Assembly: GCF_022758885.1 (NCBI RefSeq)
Contig: NZ_JALEBH010000002.1
Coordinates: 124,001 to 188,000 of the forward strand
Direction of reading: 5' to 3'
Source: Sphingobium sp. BYY-5
Lineage (GTDB): Bacteria; Pseudomonadota; Alphaproteobacteria; Sphingomonadales; Sphingomonadaceae
DNA: 64,000 bases
The notes below the pieces were generated by a model. The model had not been told where the DNA came from. It saw nothing but the letters and a program-made list of their open reading frames with translations, and made no database searches. Shown here piece by piece: positions 8,083 to 16,192 of this stretch; the stretch's first letter is position 1, and each line of letters opens with the position of its first letter. Made by a program: the position numbers and the translations under genes.

Positions 8083-11055
8083 CTAGAAGTTGAAGCGGAC
8101 ACCAGCCCGGTAGATGCGGCCCAGCGTGTCGTAGAGCGCTGGATTGATGTCCAGACCGGTATTGGTCTGCGGCGAGGCTACTGGGTCCTTGTCGAACAGA
8201 TTGTCGACTTTGCCATAGATGGACAGGCGGTCGTTCAACTTGAACGTTGCGCCCACGTCCACGTAGAAAGCGCCCTTCATCTTGTTCTGGTCGATCGTCG
8301 GGTGGTTGCCGGTCGAAACCGGGCAGGACGACTGGCAGACGACATATTGATTGCCGAACGTGCCGTCGCTGAACCAGCGTTCCTGCACCGTCAGGGTCAG
8401 GCGACCGCTATCATAGGTCTGCGTGGCCAGCCATTTCCAATCGGGCGTGTTGCCGTTGTTCGCGCCCGCCTGATCGATCGGGTCGACGCCGGCAATCCCC
8501 GCACTGACCACGAATTTCTGGATGTGCGTTCCCAGCGCCCGGACGGTGAAGCTGCCCGGCAGGCCCAGCGGCTGCTGCCACTGATAGCTCGCCTCGATGT
8601 CGAATCCGCTCGTCTTCCACGACGCCAGGTTGAACGGCTGGACGTTGATGAAGTTGCTGCCCTGCGCGCCATCCAGTTGGAACCCGCCGCAAAAGGCCTG
8701 GTTGCCTTCGAAACAGAAACGGACGATCTGGTCTGCGGACAGGGTCGAGACGACGCCGCTCAGCTTGATATTATAATAATCGAACGACAGGCTGAGGCCC
8801 GGCAGCCATTCCGGACGTGCCAGGACGATGCCCAATTCGGTGTTCCGCGCGACTTCCGGCCGCAGGTTTGTGTTGCCGATCACGTTCTGGAACGCCTGCA
8901 CCGCGACGTTGCGGAACGGGTCGTTGAAGTTGGGCAGGGTCGTGACGGTGGGGGCGGCGAAGAGTTCCGACAGGTTAGGCGCGCGAACGTCGCGCGAGGT
9001 GACGGCCCGCAAGCGCACGCCGCTCAATGGCGTATCCCAGGTGCCGCCGACCTTCCACGTCCACACCGTGCCCGACGTGCTGTAATGCGTGCCGCGGCCC
9101 GCCGCGTTCAGATTGGCGCGACCGATCGAATCGCTGTCGAACACGGGAAGGTCGACTTCAAGATAGCCTTCATAGACTTCATATTTGCCGCGGCCATTTT
9201 TGTAATTGCCGGCCGCCCAGTTGCTTCCTTGCGACGCATTGAGCAGCGGGTCGGCGGGATAATCGGGACTGTTCGGGCTGAGATCCGAAACGCCGGCGCC
9301 ATAGGGATCGGCATTCACCCGGTAGAATTCACGACGATATTCACCGCCAAACGCAATGGAAACCGGCCCGGCCCATAGGTCGAACGGATTGCCGGAAAAG
9401 TTGAGGCTCGCGACATCCTGCGTCAGCTTGGTGTGCTGGAACGGACCATTTTCATGCGGCGCGACATAAGCGAGGGCCGATGCCGACGGCGCGAAATTGC
9501 CGAAGATATTGATGGGTACGCAGCCATTGGCGCGCGCCACCGGATCGCGGCACACGATGGCGCCGTTGAGCGAGATCGCATCTGTGGCAGCGACATAGCG
9601 GTTCTGGAGAACAATATCGCGGACGCGGATGTCCGAAATGGTGATGCCATGTTCATAATAGGCGTCATAATTCCAGTCGGTCCCGCCCAGGTCGAACTTG
9701 CCCTTGGCCCCGCCGACGAAGCGATATTGCTTGCGGTCGGTATAGACCTGCGGATCGGGGAAGGAGGCGTTGGACGAACCGAAACCAAAGCTGGTAATCC
9801 CCACGTTGGCGCAGCGGTCGCGGACCAGTTGCGGCAGATAGGGGTTCGAACATTGCACCGTCAGGCTGGCGCGGCCATAGCCGGGGCTGGGCTGGTTGTT
9901 CGTCTTGACCTGCGCGACATTGACCGTGACATAGACTTCATTGTCTTCGGCAAAGTCGAAGCCGATCCGGCCATAGCCGTTGATGCGCTCCAGCTTGGAT
10001 TTGAGCGATGCGCCCGATCCCGGCGCGCCTGACAGGTCGCCGCCTTCGCAGAAGCTGTTGCCCGGATAGCAGTTGCTGACGCGGCCATTGCCGAGCGGCT
10101 GGCCGTTGGAGCCATATTGGAAATTATAGGGCGTGCCGTCCGGAGCGAAAGCAATGCCCTGCAACGGACCATTGTTGATCAGGCCATAGCGGGCATATTG
10201 ATAGGGCTGCGCATAGTCGCGATAGTTGAATTGCGGCAGGCCGTTGTTGGTCTGGCCGGTATTCATCAGGGTCGTCGCGCGATACCAGTCGCGGCTGCCG
10301 GCCAGGTCCGTGCCGAAATCGCCTGCGCCCACGCCGCCTTCATGGTCATATTCGCCGCTCAGTACGACATGCAGGCGATTGTCGAGGAACGACTTGCCAT
10401 AGGCCGCCTGGACCAGAGCAGTCTCGTCATCACCATATTTGGTGATGCTGCCCAGGATATTGCCCTTGAACCCTTCGAAATGCGTGTCGGTGATGAAGTT
10501 GACGACGCCGCCGACCGCATCGGACCCGTAGGAGGCCGACGCACCGCCGGTCACGACATCGACGCGCTTCACCAGCAGTTGCGGGAACATGCTGATGTCG
10601 GGCACGCCGGTCACGTTGGCGCCGACGACGCGCTGGCCGTCGAGCAGGGTCAGGGTGCGGATCGGGCCGAGGCCGCGTAGCGAAAAGGAACTGAGGCCCT
10701 GCTGGCCGCTCGACGTGCTGAACGTGCCGGTCGCGGCGCCGGTCGACCCCTGGAGCGACGGCAATTGCGCGATCGTGTTGAAGATGTTGGGCTGCGCATT
10801 GTTGGCGATCTGCTCCTCACCGATGACGGTGGTCGGCGTCGGCGCATTGAAGCCGCTGGTGGTGATGCGCGATCCGGTGACGACGATGTCGGCGGCGCGC
10901 GGGGCGTTATCGGTAGCGCTGTCCTGCGGCGCGATGCTCTGGGTCGCCGGCGCAGGCTCGCTTTGCGCTTGCGCGACGCCTGCCAGCGCCATGGACGCCA
11001 TGGCGGCGAGGCTGACGCCGGCCAGGTGCCGGTGGATTGCGATCTGCACGTTCAT
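8083..11055 (-). CDS. TonB-dependent outer-membrane receptor of a glycan locus
   Basis: A 990-residue receptor with a Sec signal peptide (cleavage near GVAQAQ), a plug domain starting DIVVTGSRITTSG and containing LLDGQRVVGAN and VVTGGASASYGSDAVGGVVN, then a 22-strand barrel (GGEYRREFYR, TSRDVRAPNLSELF, VDNLFDKDP) ending in aromatic RFNF. Extracellular loops carry paired cysteines (CQSSCPVS). It would import a ligand too large for porins, powered by TonB-ExbBD. Flanked by two paralogous beta-helix/propeller enzymes, so an oligosaccharide ligand is likely (inference). Confidence 0.95.
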   Translation of the reverse strand: MNVQIAIHRHLAGVSLAAMASMALAGVAQAQSEPAPATQSIAPQDSATDNAPRAADIVVTGSRITTSGFNAPTPTTVIGEEQIANNAQPNIFNTIAQLPSLQGSTGAATGTFSTSSGQQGLSSFSLRGLGPIRTLTLLDGQRVVGANVTGVPDISMFPQLLVKRVDVVTGGASASYGSDAVGGVVNFITDTHFEGFKGNILGSITKYGDDETALVQAAYGKSFLDNRLHVVLSGEYDHEGGVGAGDFGTDLAGSRDWYRATTLMNTGQTNNGLPQFNYRDYAQPYQYARYGLINNGPLQGIAFAPDGTPYNFQYGSNGQPLGNGRVSNCYPGNSFCEGGDLSGAPGSGASLKSKLERINGYGRIGFDFAEDNEVYVTVNVAQVKTNNQPSPGYGRASLTVQCSNPYLPQLVRDRCANVGITSFGFGSSNASFPDPQVYTDRKQYRFVGGAKGKFDLGGTDWNYDAYYEHGITISDIRVRDIVLQNRYVAATDAISLNGAIVCRDPVARANGCVPINIFGNFAPSASALAYVAPHENGPFQHTKLTQDVASLNFSGNPFDLWAGPVSIAFGGEYRREFYRVNADPYGAGVSDLSPNSPDYPADPLLNASQGSNWAAGNYKNGRGKYEVYEGYLEVDLPVFDSDSIGRANLNAAGRGTHYSTSGTVWTWKVGGTWDTPLSGVRLRAVTSRDVRAPNLSELFAAPTVTTLPNFNDPFRNVAVQAFQNVIGNTNLRPEVARNTELGIVLARPEWLPGLSLSFDYYNIKLSGVVSTLSADQIVRFCFEGNQAFCGGFQLDGAQGSNFINVQPFNLASWKTSGFDIEASYQWQQPLGLPGSFTVRALGTHIQKFVVSAGIAGVDPIDQAGANNGNTPDWKWLATQTYDSGRLTLTVQERWFSDGTFGNQYVVCQSSCPVSTGNHPTIDQNKMKGAFYVDVGATFKLNDRLSIYGKVDNLFDKDPVASPQTNTGLDINPALYDTLGRIYRAGVRFNF

Positions 11056-11150
11056 TCATCCTTCCCCTTTATTTCCGGCCGCCCTCCCGGCGCCGGCGAC
11101 GCCCGTGGCGAGCGCTCATCTGATGTCTATCCTGAGGGCCGCTGCATCGC

Positions 11151-11170
11151 ACTTACGACATAGGTCGTAG
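11151..11170 (-). promoter_or_regulatory. 20-bp palindromic box upstream of the receptor gene
   Basis: ACTTACGACATAGGTCGTAG, with inverted arms TACGAC and GTCGTA separated by 4 nt, lies 96-115 bp upstream of the receptor start. An 18/20 identical copy lies at 14282-14301 upstream of the second enzyme gene. Recurrence at two genes of one locus supports a dedicated operator. Confidence 0.6.
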
Positions 11171-11192
11171 GTGCGGCGGAACGGCGCGTTTC

Positions 11193-14100
11193 TCAGGGTT
11201 TTGCGGCGTAGAGCGCGTGATGCGTCAGGATGAAGAGCGTGCGCTTGTCCGGCCCGCCAAACAGGATCTGCAACGGGCGATCGGGCACGTCGATGCGCCC
11301 TGCCTCCTTGCCGTCCGGGCCGTAGATGAATATCTGCCCGTTCGCGACATAGACGCGCCCTTGTCCGTCGACCGCGACGCTCTCCCCGCCGCGATTTGTG
11401 AATGGCTTGAGGTTGGTCAGCGTGCCGTCCGCGCCTACCGTGCCGCTATAGGTGACATTCTCCGACCCGTTGGTGACGAAGAGGCGTTCGCCAGGCTTTC
11501 CGCCGACCAGCCCATTGGCGTTCAGGCTATCGGACCAGCGCCAGCCGACATGATTGATCGGTCCCTGTTGCCACACGCGGAAGGCGGGCAGCGACACACT
11601 GCCGTCGGGCGAGAGATATTCCTTTGCCTTGGGCGTACCGACATCGCGCGCGAACATTTCGGCCAGGGTGGTGAACTCGTAGCTCTTGGGATCGAGCTGG
11701 TCCTTGAACTCGCCATTGTTCCACCAGTTGACCGGGAGCAGCGTCTTCGCGGTTCCGCCGTTACGCGCCGGGGTCGGCTGGATCAATGTCATCTGGTCCG
11801 GTGGGCCGTCCGGATCGACCGAATAGACGCCCGCTTTCGGACCCAGCGATGACAGCACCAGCAGATGTCCCGACGCATCGATCGCCAGATTGATCGGATC
11901 GAGCGCATGGTCGCGCACGATTTCCAGCCCCTTAGCCTCGCTCCAGCGATGGATGCGCTGGAACCGGCGATCGATGAAATAGAGCGCGCCCTTGGCGTCC
12001 ACCGCTGCGCCGGAAATGGACCAGAAGCCATCCTCCAGCTTCTCGACGCTCGTATTGCTTGGCGAAGCGGGAGCGATGGTCCGGTCCGCCGCGCCGATAT
12101 CCAGCTTGGCGAATTCGCGTTCCCGCACGAAGCGCTTGCCCGTGACATCCTCGATCGCATTGTCGAACGGATATTTGCTCGCACGCAGGAAGGTGCCGCA
12201 GCCTTCATCGTCGCAGGTGGCGTAGCCGCTTTCGGCATTGATGTGGACGTTGCGGAAGCGGATGTCGCTCGAATTGGTCAGCTTCACCGCGCTTTTCTGG
12301 GGCGCATAGGTGCGTGTGACGCGATAGCCATGATAGTTGGCGAACAGCAGATTTTTCGAATTGCGGATATCGAGCGAGATGGCGTGCGGACCATCGTCTA
12401 CTTCCTGTTCGGTTTGGGGGGCGAGGAACTCCCAATTTTGTACATTGTCGAGCACGAACTCGTTGCGGGCGTGATGTTCGACCGACATTTCATAGACATG
12501 GCCGGGCGTGCTGGTGTTCGTGACATAGAAGCCCGCCTGGGCGAAGGTGTTGGGGCTCCACACATTGGCGAAGGTGCCGCCCCCCCCGTCCGTCACCCAG
12601 ATGCTGGGATATTGCGCGTCCATGCGTCCGTCGGTGATCGGGTCGCCGGTATGCGCCGTCAGCGTGCCCAGCATCTTGCCATCGGCAGTAGGCGTGCCGC
12701 CGCCACCCATGATCTTGACGTCCTCGACCAGGCTCTTCTCCCCCGACCGCCAGAGCAGTGCGGACGCGCGCGGGTTCACGCGGCCAGTGAAGAGGCCGAG
12801 GCCGGAGAGGATGTTGTCGCCGCCTTTAGGACTTTCGAGGATGGGCCGCACCGGTCCCAGCCCGGCATGGCGCGGATTGTCGTCAGGAATGTAGAGCTGC
12901 GTGATCGCCGGATGCAGGCCGATCAGCACGCTGTCCGGGCGCAGCGTCAGCCGGTCCGTCACCTTGTAGAAGCCGACCGGGAAATAGAGGATGCGATGGC
13001 TGTCGATCGCTTTCTGGATGGCGACGGTGTCGTCCGCCTTCCCGTCGCCCAAAGCGCCCAGCGACCGCACATTGACCCATTCGCGCATCGGCGGAAGGTC
13101 GCGGATGGCGGCTTCGCGTGGCGCTGGCATGGCGGGCAGCGGCTGGATGTCCGCCTCGGTCGCATAGTCGCCGGTGTGGCCGAGGTCAGGGATGGCAAGA
13201 CCATAGGAGAAGGACGCGACCTTATAGGCCTTGCCTTTGCCGGCGACGGTCTTGCCGCTGTCGCGGAAATGGGCGAAAACCGGGCTGTTCACTGCCAGTG
13301 CATTGTCGAATCCGACCTGGGTGAAGACATTTTTCTCATTGGAGATGACGACGCCGGCTTTCGACACATTCTCGAAACGGACATCCTTGCCCCACAGGCT
13401 GTCGCTGTATCCGCGATCGATCTCGATCCCGACCGGTGTATTGCGGATCGCGACATTGACCAGGGTCAGGTCGACTTCATGTTCGCGGATCGCCGCGTCG
13501 CGCTGTCCGTCGAAGCTGGAATCGAGCAAAGTAAACTGCCAGGCGGGCGACGTCTTTTCCGTCACGATGCCATAGCGACCGCCCTGGAAATGGACATTTT
13601 CGATGACGTTGCCGGCCTGGTAGACGCCGGCGAACGCCGTTCCCAGGCGGAACTCCATATGGCTGAGAAAGGCATGTTGCGCCATGCGGAAGCGGACGCC
13701 CGCCGCCGCCGGATTGCCAGCGCCAATCTCGATATCGACATTGCTCATCGACGAATAGAAGGTGCCCGAATTGGCATCGCGGACGATCTTGTCGCGCGGC
13801 ACCACGGTTGGTACGGGGACGGGCACCTGGCCGACATTATACTGGTCGCCACCGGCGAAGATGACCATCGTCGACACGCCCTGCTGAAACCCCGGCGTAT
13901 TGGCGCCGAGCAGGATGACCGGCCGGGTCGGCCCGACGCCATAGACGCGCACCCCCGCAGGCACGATCAGCGAACGGGTGATGCGATAGGTGCCCGACGG
14001 CAGGAAGACGAGGCCATGGCCGGTCCTGTCGCGCGCCTGGTCGAGCGCCTGCTGTATCGCGGCGCTGTCGTCGGCGCGGCCATCACCGGTGGCCTTGACC

Positions 14101-14216
14101 GTAACGGCGTGAGGTTCGTCGGGCGCGACCGGAAAGACGGATGAACCGGCGGCCCAGGCCGGCGTTCCCAGGGCGGTCGCCGCCAACAAAGCCGCGATCA
14201 TGCTGCGTCCGATCAT
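11193..14216 (-). CDS. Exported beta-helix / gluconolactonase-like propeller fusion enzyme, paralog 2
   Basis: About 1007 residues. I prefer ATG 14216 (MIGRSMIAALLAATALG, signal peptide to PAWAA), which follows GGGAGAGG; the frame is open from 14255. The architecture matches the protein at 4969-8010: two beta-helices (DGRADDSAAIQQALDQ, DGKADDTVAIQKAIDS) and a C-terminal propeller ending LQILFGGPDKRTLFIL. Long stretches are the same in both, for example ILLGANTPGFQ, RFENVSKAGV and LPVNWWNNGEFKDQ, so the two arose by duplication and probably act on related linkages. It may share control with the divergent gluconokinase gene through the box at 14282-14301. Confidence 0.82.
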   Translation of the reverse strand: MIGRSMIAALLAATALGTPAWAAGSSVFPVAPDEPHAVTVKATGDGRADDSAAIQQALDQARDRTGHGLVFLPSGTYRITRSLIVPAGVRVYGVGPTRPVILLGANTPGFQQGVSTMVIFAGGDQYNVGQVPVPVPTVVPRDKIVRDANSGTFYSSMSNVDIEIGAGNPAAAGVRFRMAQHAFLSHMEFRLGTAFAGVYQAGNVIENVHFQGGRYGIVTEKTSPAWQFTLLDSSFDGQRDAAIREHEVDLTLVNVAIRNTPVGIEIDRGYSDSLWGKDVRFENVSKAGVVISNEKNVFTQVGFDNALAVNSPVFAHFRDSGKTVAGKGKAYKVASFSYGLAIPDLGHTGDYATEADIQPLPAMPAPREAAIRDLPPMREWVNVRSLGALGDGKADDTVAIQKAIDSHRILYFPVGFYKVTDRLTLRPDSVLIGLHPAITQLYIPDDNPRHAGLGPVRPILESPKGGDNILSGLGLFTGRVNPRASALLWRSGEKSLVEDVKIMGGGGTPTADGKMLGTLTAHTGDPITDGRMDAQYPSIWVTDGGGGTFANVWSPNTFAQAGFYVTNTSTPGHVYEMSVEHHARNEFVLDNVQNWEFLAPQTEQEVDDGPHAISLDIRNSKNLLFANYHGYRVTRTYAPQKSAVKLTNSSDIRFRNVHINAESGYATCDDEGCGTFLRASKYPFDNAIEDVTGKRFVREREFAKLDIGAADRTIAPASPSNTSVEKLEDGFWSISGAAVDAKGALYFIDRRFQRIHRWSEAKGLEIVRDHALDPINLAIDASGHLLVLSSLGPKAGVYSVDPDGPPDQMTLIQPTPARNGGTAKTLLPVNWWNNGEFKDQLDPKSYEFTTLAEMFARDVGTPKAKEYLSPDGSVSLPAFRVWQQGPINHVGWRWSDSLNANGLVGGKPGERLFVTNGSENVTYSGTVGADGTLTNLKPFTNRGGESVAVDGQGRVYVANGQIFIYGPDGKEAGRIDVPDRPLQILFGGPDKRTLFILTHHALYAAKP

Positions 14217-14281
14217 AGCCCGCCTCTCCCATGCTGTCATATCCTTGCGGCGCATGGCTAGTGGGTGGGACAGGCTTTGGC

Positions 14282-14301
14282 ACTTGCGACAAAGGTCGTA
14301 G
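14282..14301 (-). promoter_or_regulatory. Second copy of the 20-bp palindromic box
   Basis: ACTTGCGACAAAGGTCGTAG matches the box at 11151-11170 in 18 of 20 positions and in the same orientation. It sits 66-85 bp upstream of ATG 14216 and 86-105 bp upstream of the divergent gluconokinase start, so one site could control both. Confidence 0.6.
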
Positions 14302-14386
14302 TTTTCATGCCCCTGCGCGCCCTCCTATATCGAAGCGAGATTATTGCGATGCCCTGGCGCGTCGCCTGTCTGCAAGGGACGCCACG

Positions 14387-14917
14387 TTGCCGCCATCTGT
14401 CGATCCTGCTCCATCATCGGCCCTGTCCGTCATCGTCATGGGCGTGAGCGGTTGCGGCAAGTCGACGCTGGGCGCGCTGCTGGCCGAATCGCTCGACTGC
14501 CCGTTTCTGGAAGGGGACAGTTTCCATTCAGCCGAGGCGGTGGAGAAGATGCGCAGTGGTTGCGCGTTGACCGACGCGGATCGCTGGCCCTGGCTCGACC
14601 GGCTGGGGCAGGCAAGCGCGACAGCGATCCTGACACATGGCGCAGTGGTCGCCGCCTGTTCGGCGTTGCGCAGAAGCTATCGCGACAGATTACGTACGGC
14701 GATCGGTATCCCGGTGCGTTTCATCCTGCTGGAGAACAGCCGCGACCAGTTGCTGGCGCGGCTCCAGAACCGTCCCGGTCATTATATGCCCGCCAGTCTG
14801 CTGGACAGCCAGTTGGCGACGCTGGAACGGCCGCTGCCGGACGAACAGGCGATGATCCTGACCACCGACACGCCGCCCAGCCAGTTGCGCGACCGCTCGC
14901 TCGCCTGGCTGCGCTGA
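14387..14917 (+). CDS. gntK: Gluconokinase (GntK/IdnK type)
   Basis: A P-loop kinase of about 176 residues, the normal GntK length, if it starts at TTG 14387, seven bases after AAGGGA; no ATG gives that length and the frame upstream does not look coding. Motifs: MGVSGCGKSTLGALLAE (Walker A), FLEGDSFHS, KMRSGCALTDADRWPWLDRL, CSALRRSYRDRLR and RPGHYMPASLLDSQ.ATLE. It phosphorylates D-gluconate to 6-phosphogluconate with ATP, feeding the Entner-Doudoroff pathway. It diverges from the propeller enzyme gene; the GntP permease is 1.3 kb downstream on the other strand. Confidence 0.93.
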   Translation: MPPSVDPAPSSALSVIVMGVSGCGKSTLGALLAESLDCPFLEGDSFHSAEAVEKMRSGCALTDADRWPWLDRLGQASATAILTHGAVVAACSALRRSYRDRLRTAIGIPVRFILLENSRDQLLARLQNRPGHYMPASLLDSQLATLERPLPDEQAMILTTDTPPSQLRDRSLAWLR

Positions 14918-14923
14918 AATAGG

Positions 14924-14942
14924 ACAGGGCGAAACGCCCTGT
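14924..14942 (+). terminator. Hairpin after gluconokinase
   Basis: ACAGGGCG-AAA-CGCCCTGT is a perfect 8-bp stem with a 3-nt loop starting 7 bp after the stop codon. The tail is not T-rich (GGGAAAC), so strength is uncertain. Confidence 0.5.
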
Positions 14943-14983
14943 TGGGAAACAGGATGCCTTTTCGGGAGCCTGTGGCCATTGGG

Positions 14984-15262
14984 TCATGGGTGATCCTTAC
15001 CCACGTCATTGACCATAGGAGGGCGAACCCGCATCCCCTTGGTTCGACTGGTCAGGTGAAACTTGCGATACAGGGCGCAGCGATAGGGGCGCAACACAAT
15101 GTCGGCCCGGCGGATCACCACCCACGCCTCCTCTTCACTGTCATAGCGCGCCTTCTTGAGGCAGATGCCGAGTTTCGTCCGCATGGGTTCTTTCGACGAG
15201 AAGCGGAAAATATCTGGATGCGGGAGGACAAGCCGAACGCACAAGGGATCATAATCATTCAA
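14984..15262 (-). CDS. Small conserved-looking basic protein, half zinc-knuckle
   Basis: A 92-residue frame starting MNDYDPLCVRLVLPHPD. The C-terminal block KARYDSEEEAWVVIRRAD..LRPYRCALYRKFHLTSRTKG resembles small proteins with a Y-x-C-x-x-C-x-x-x-H-L-T-S ending, seen in many bacteria and phages, that look like a single metal-binding knuckle. Here the second Cys is Tyr (CALY), which would weaken metal binding. Function unknown. It lies alone between gntK (convergent) and the FadR-type regulator. The start is the first ATG of the frame. Confidence 0.55.
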   Translation of the reverse strand: MNDYDPLCVRLVLPHPDIFRFSSKEPMRTKLGICLKKARYDSEEEAWVVIRRADIVLRPYRCALYRKFHLTSRTKGMRVRPPMVNDVGKDHP

Positions 15263-15307
15263 GCCCGGATCATCCAGCTTGTCCGCATCGGGACAGGGCC
15301 AGTGTCC

Positions 15308-15985
15308 TCAAGGCATCAACCGCCGCCGTCCTTCCCACAAGTGCCAACGCATCGCGAGGGCCGCGCCTTCCGGGTCCTGCGCACGGATCGCATCGACGAT
15401 CACTTCATGTTCGCGCAGCATGGTCGCGATCACTTCGGCCGGGCGTGATCGGGAAATGTCCACGCCTGCGCGCATGATCTTGTCGACATCGGCATGAAGT
15501 GCGTCGAAGGCGATCAGGAAGGCGGGATTGCCGGTCGCCTCGGCAATCCGGCGATGCAGTCCCATATCCTCGGCATGGGCCGGCTCGCTCGACAGCAGCG
15601 CCGTGCGCAGCATCTCCATGCCTTCCTCCACATGCGCCATTTCCTGCGCAGTGCGGCGGGTCGCGGCGAGGCGCGCGGCTTCCGCCTCCAGCACGAAGCG
15701 CACCTCATAGCTGCCCAATGTCGTCGGCAGTTCGGTGGACGGCATGAAGACGGCTAGCCGTTCGGAGGGCCGGCTCTTGACGAAGGAGCCGGCGCCGCGC
15801 CGGGCCTCCGAAATGCCGTCCGACGCCAGTCGCATCAATGCTTCGCGCACGATGGCGCGGGACATGCCGAACATCTCCGCCAGTCGCGCCTCGGACGGCA
15901 GGCGTGCACCGACTTCCAGTCCTTCGGACTTGATGATCTCGACGATCGCCGCATAGGCATGGTCGGAAAGCCGCGACTGGCTCAT
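15308..15985 (-). CDS. FadR-subfamily GntR regulator of the gluconate genes
   Basis: A 225-residue protein with an N-terminal winged helix (ARLPSEARLAEMFGMSRAIVREALMRLASDG) and an all-helical FCD ligand domain with the metal-binding pattern around EDMGLHRRIAEATGN and MLREHEVIVDAI. FadR-type members near gntK/gntP commonly bind sugar acids and repress uptake and catabolic genes. Candidate sites fitting the family (GT-N3-AC core) lie upstream of gntP at 17672-17688 and 17747-17763. Its own upstream region has large inverted repeats. Direct regulation is inference. Confidence 0.88.
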   Translation of the reverse strand: MSQSRLSDHAYAAIVEIIKSEGLEVGARLPSEARLAEMFGMSRAIVREALMRLASDGISEARRGAGSFVKSRPSERLAVFMPSTELPTTLGSYEVRFVLEAEAARLAATRRTAQEMAHVEEGMEMLRTALLSSEPAHAEDMGLHRRIAEATGNPAFLIAFDALHADVDKIMRAGVDISRSRPAEVIATMLREHEVIVDAIRAQDPEGAALAMRWHLWEGRRRLMP

Positions 15986-16026
15986 CGGGGTTCCTGTCTG
16001 TCGAACGAAGTCATGGCCGATCCCCC

Positions 16027-16102
16027 TAATGTGGTGGATTTGAAATACGCCACATTATAGCGGCTTGATGGGGAGCGTATTTCAAATCCATAAACCACAT
16101 TA
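16027..16102. promoter_or_regulatory. Long inverted repeat in front of the FadR-type regulator
   Basis: The left arm 16027-16049 (TAATGTGG...GAAATACG) is repeated inverted at 16076-16102, a 15-bp plus 8-bp match interrupted by TAAA, around a 26-nt spacer. The spacer starts with another CCACATTA, so AATGTGG/CCACATT half sites occur three times. This is the promoter region of the gene at 15308-15985 and may be an autoregulatory operator array. Confidence 0.5.
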
Positions 16103-16116
16103 AAATCCAATATCTG

Positions 16117-16192
16117 CTAGTGACCTTTATGAATCTGAAGTTCGTTCAACGCCTGCCAAATAAGGTGACGAACTTCAGATTCGGGTCACTAG
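16117..16192. repeat. 76-bp imperfect palindrome directly after gntP
   Basis: CTAGTGACC (16117-16125) pairs with GGTCACTAG (16184-16192), and the inner arms GAATCTGAAGTTCGT (16131-16145) and ACGAACTTCAGATTC (16168-16182) are perfect complements. The loop is 22 nt. The element abuts the gntP stop codon. It may act as a transcript-end stabiliser or be a small REP- or MITE-like element; there is no T-run as in a standard terminator. Confidence 0.6.

Noticed and set aside
11865..14144. 759-codon plus-strand frame opposite the second fusion enzyme
   Set aside because: Same reason; its position matches the antisense frame of the paralog because the coding strands are homologous.
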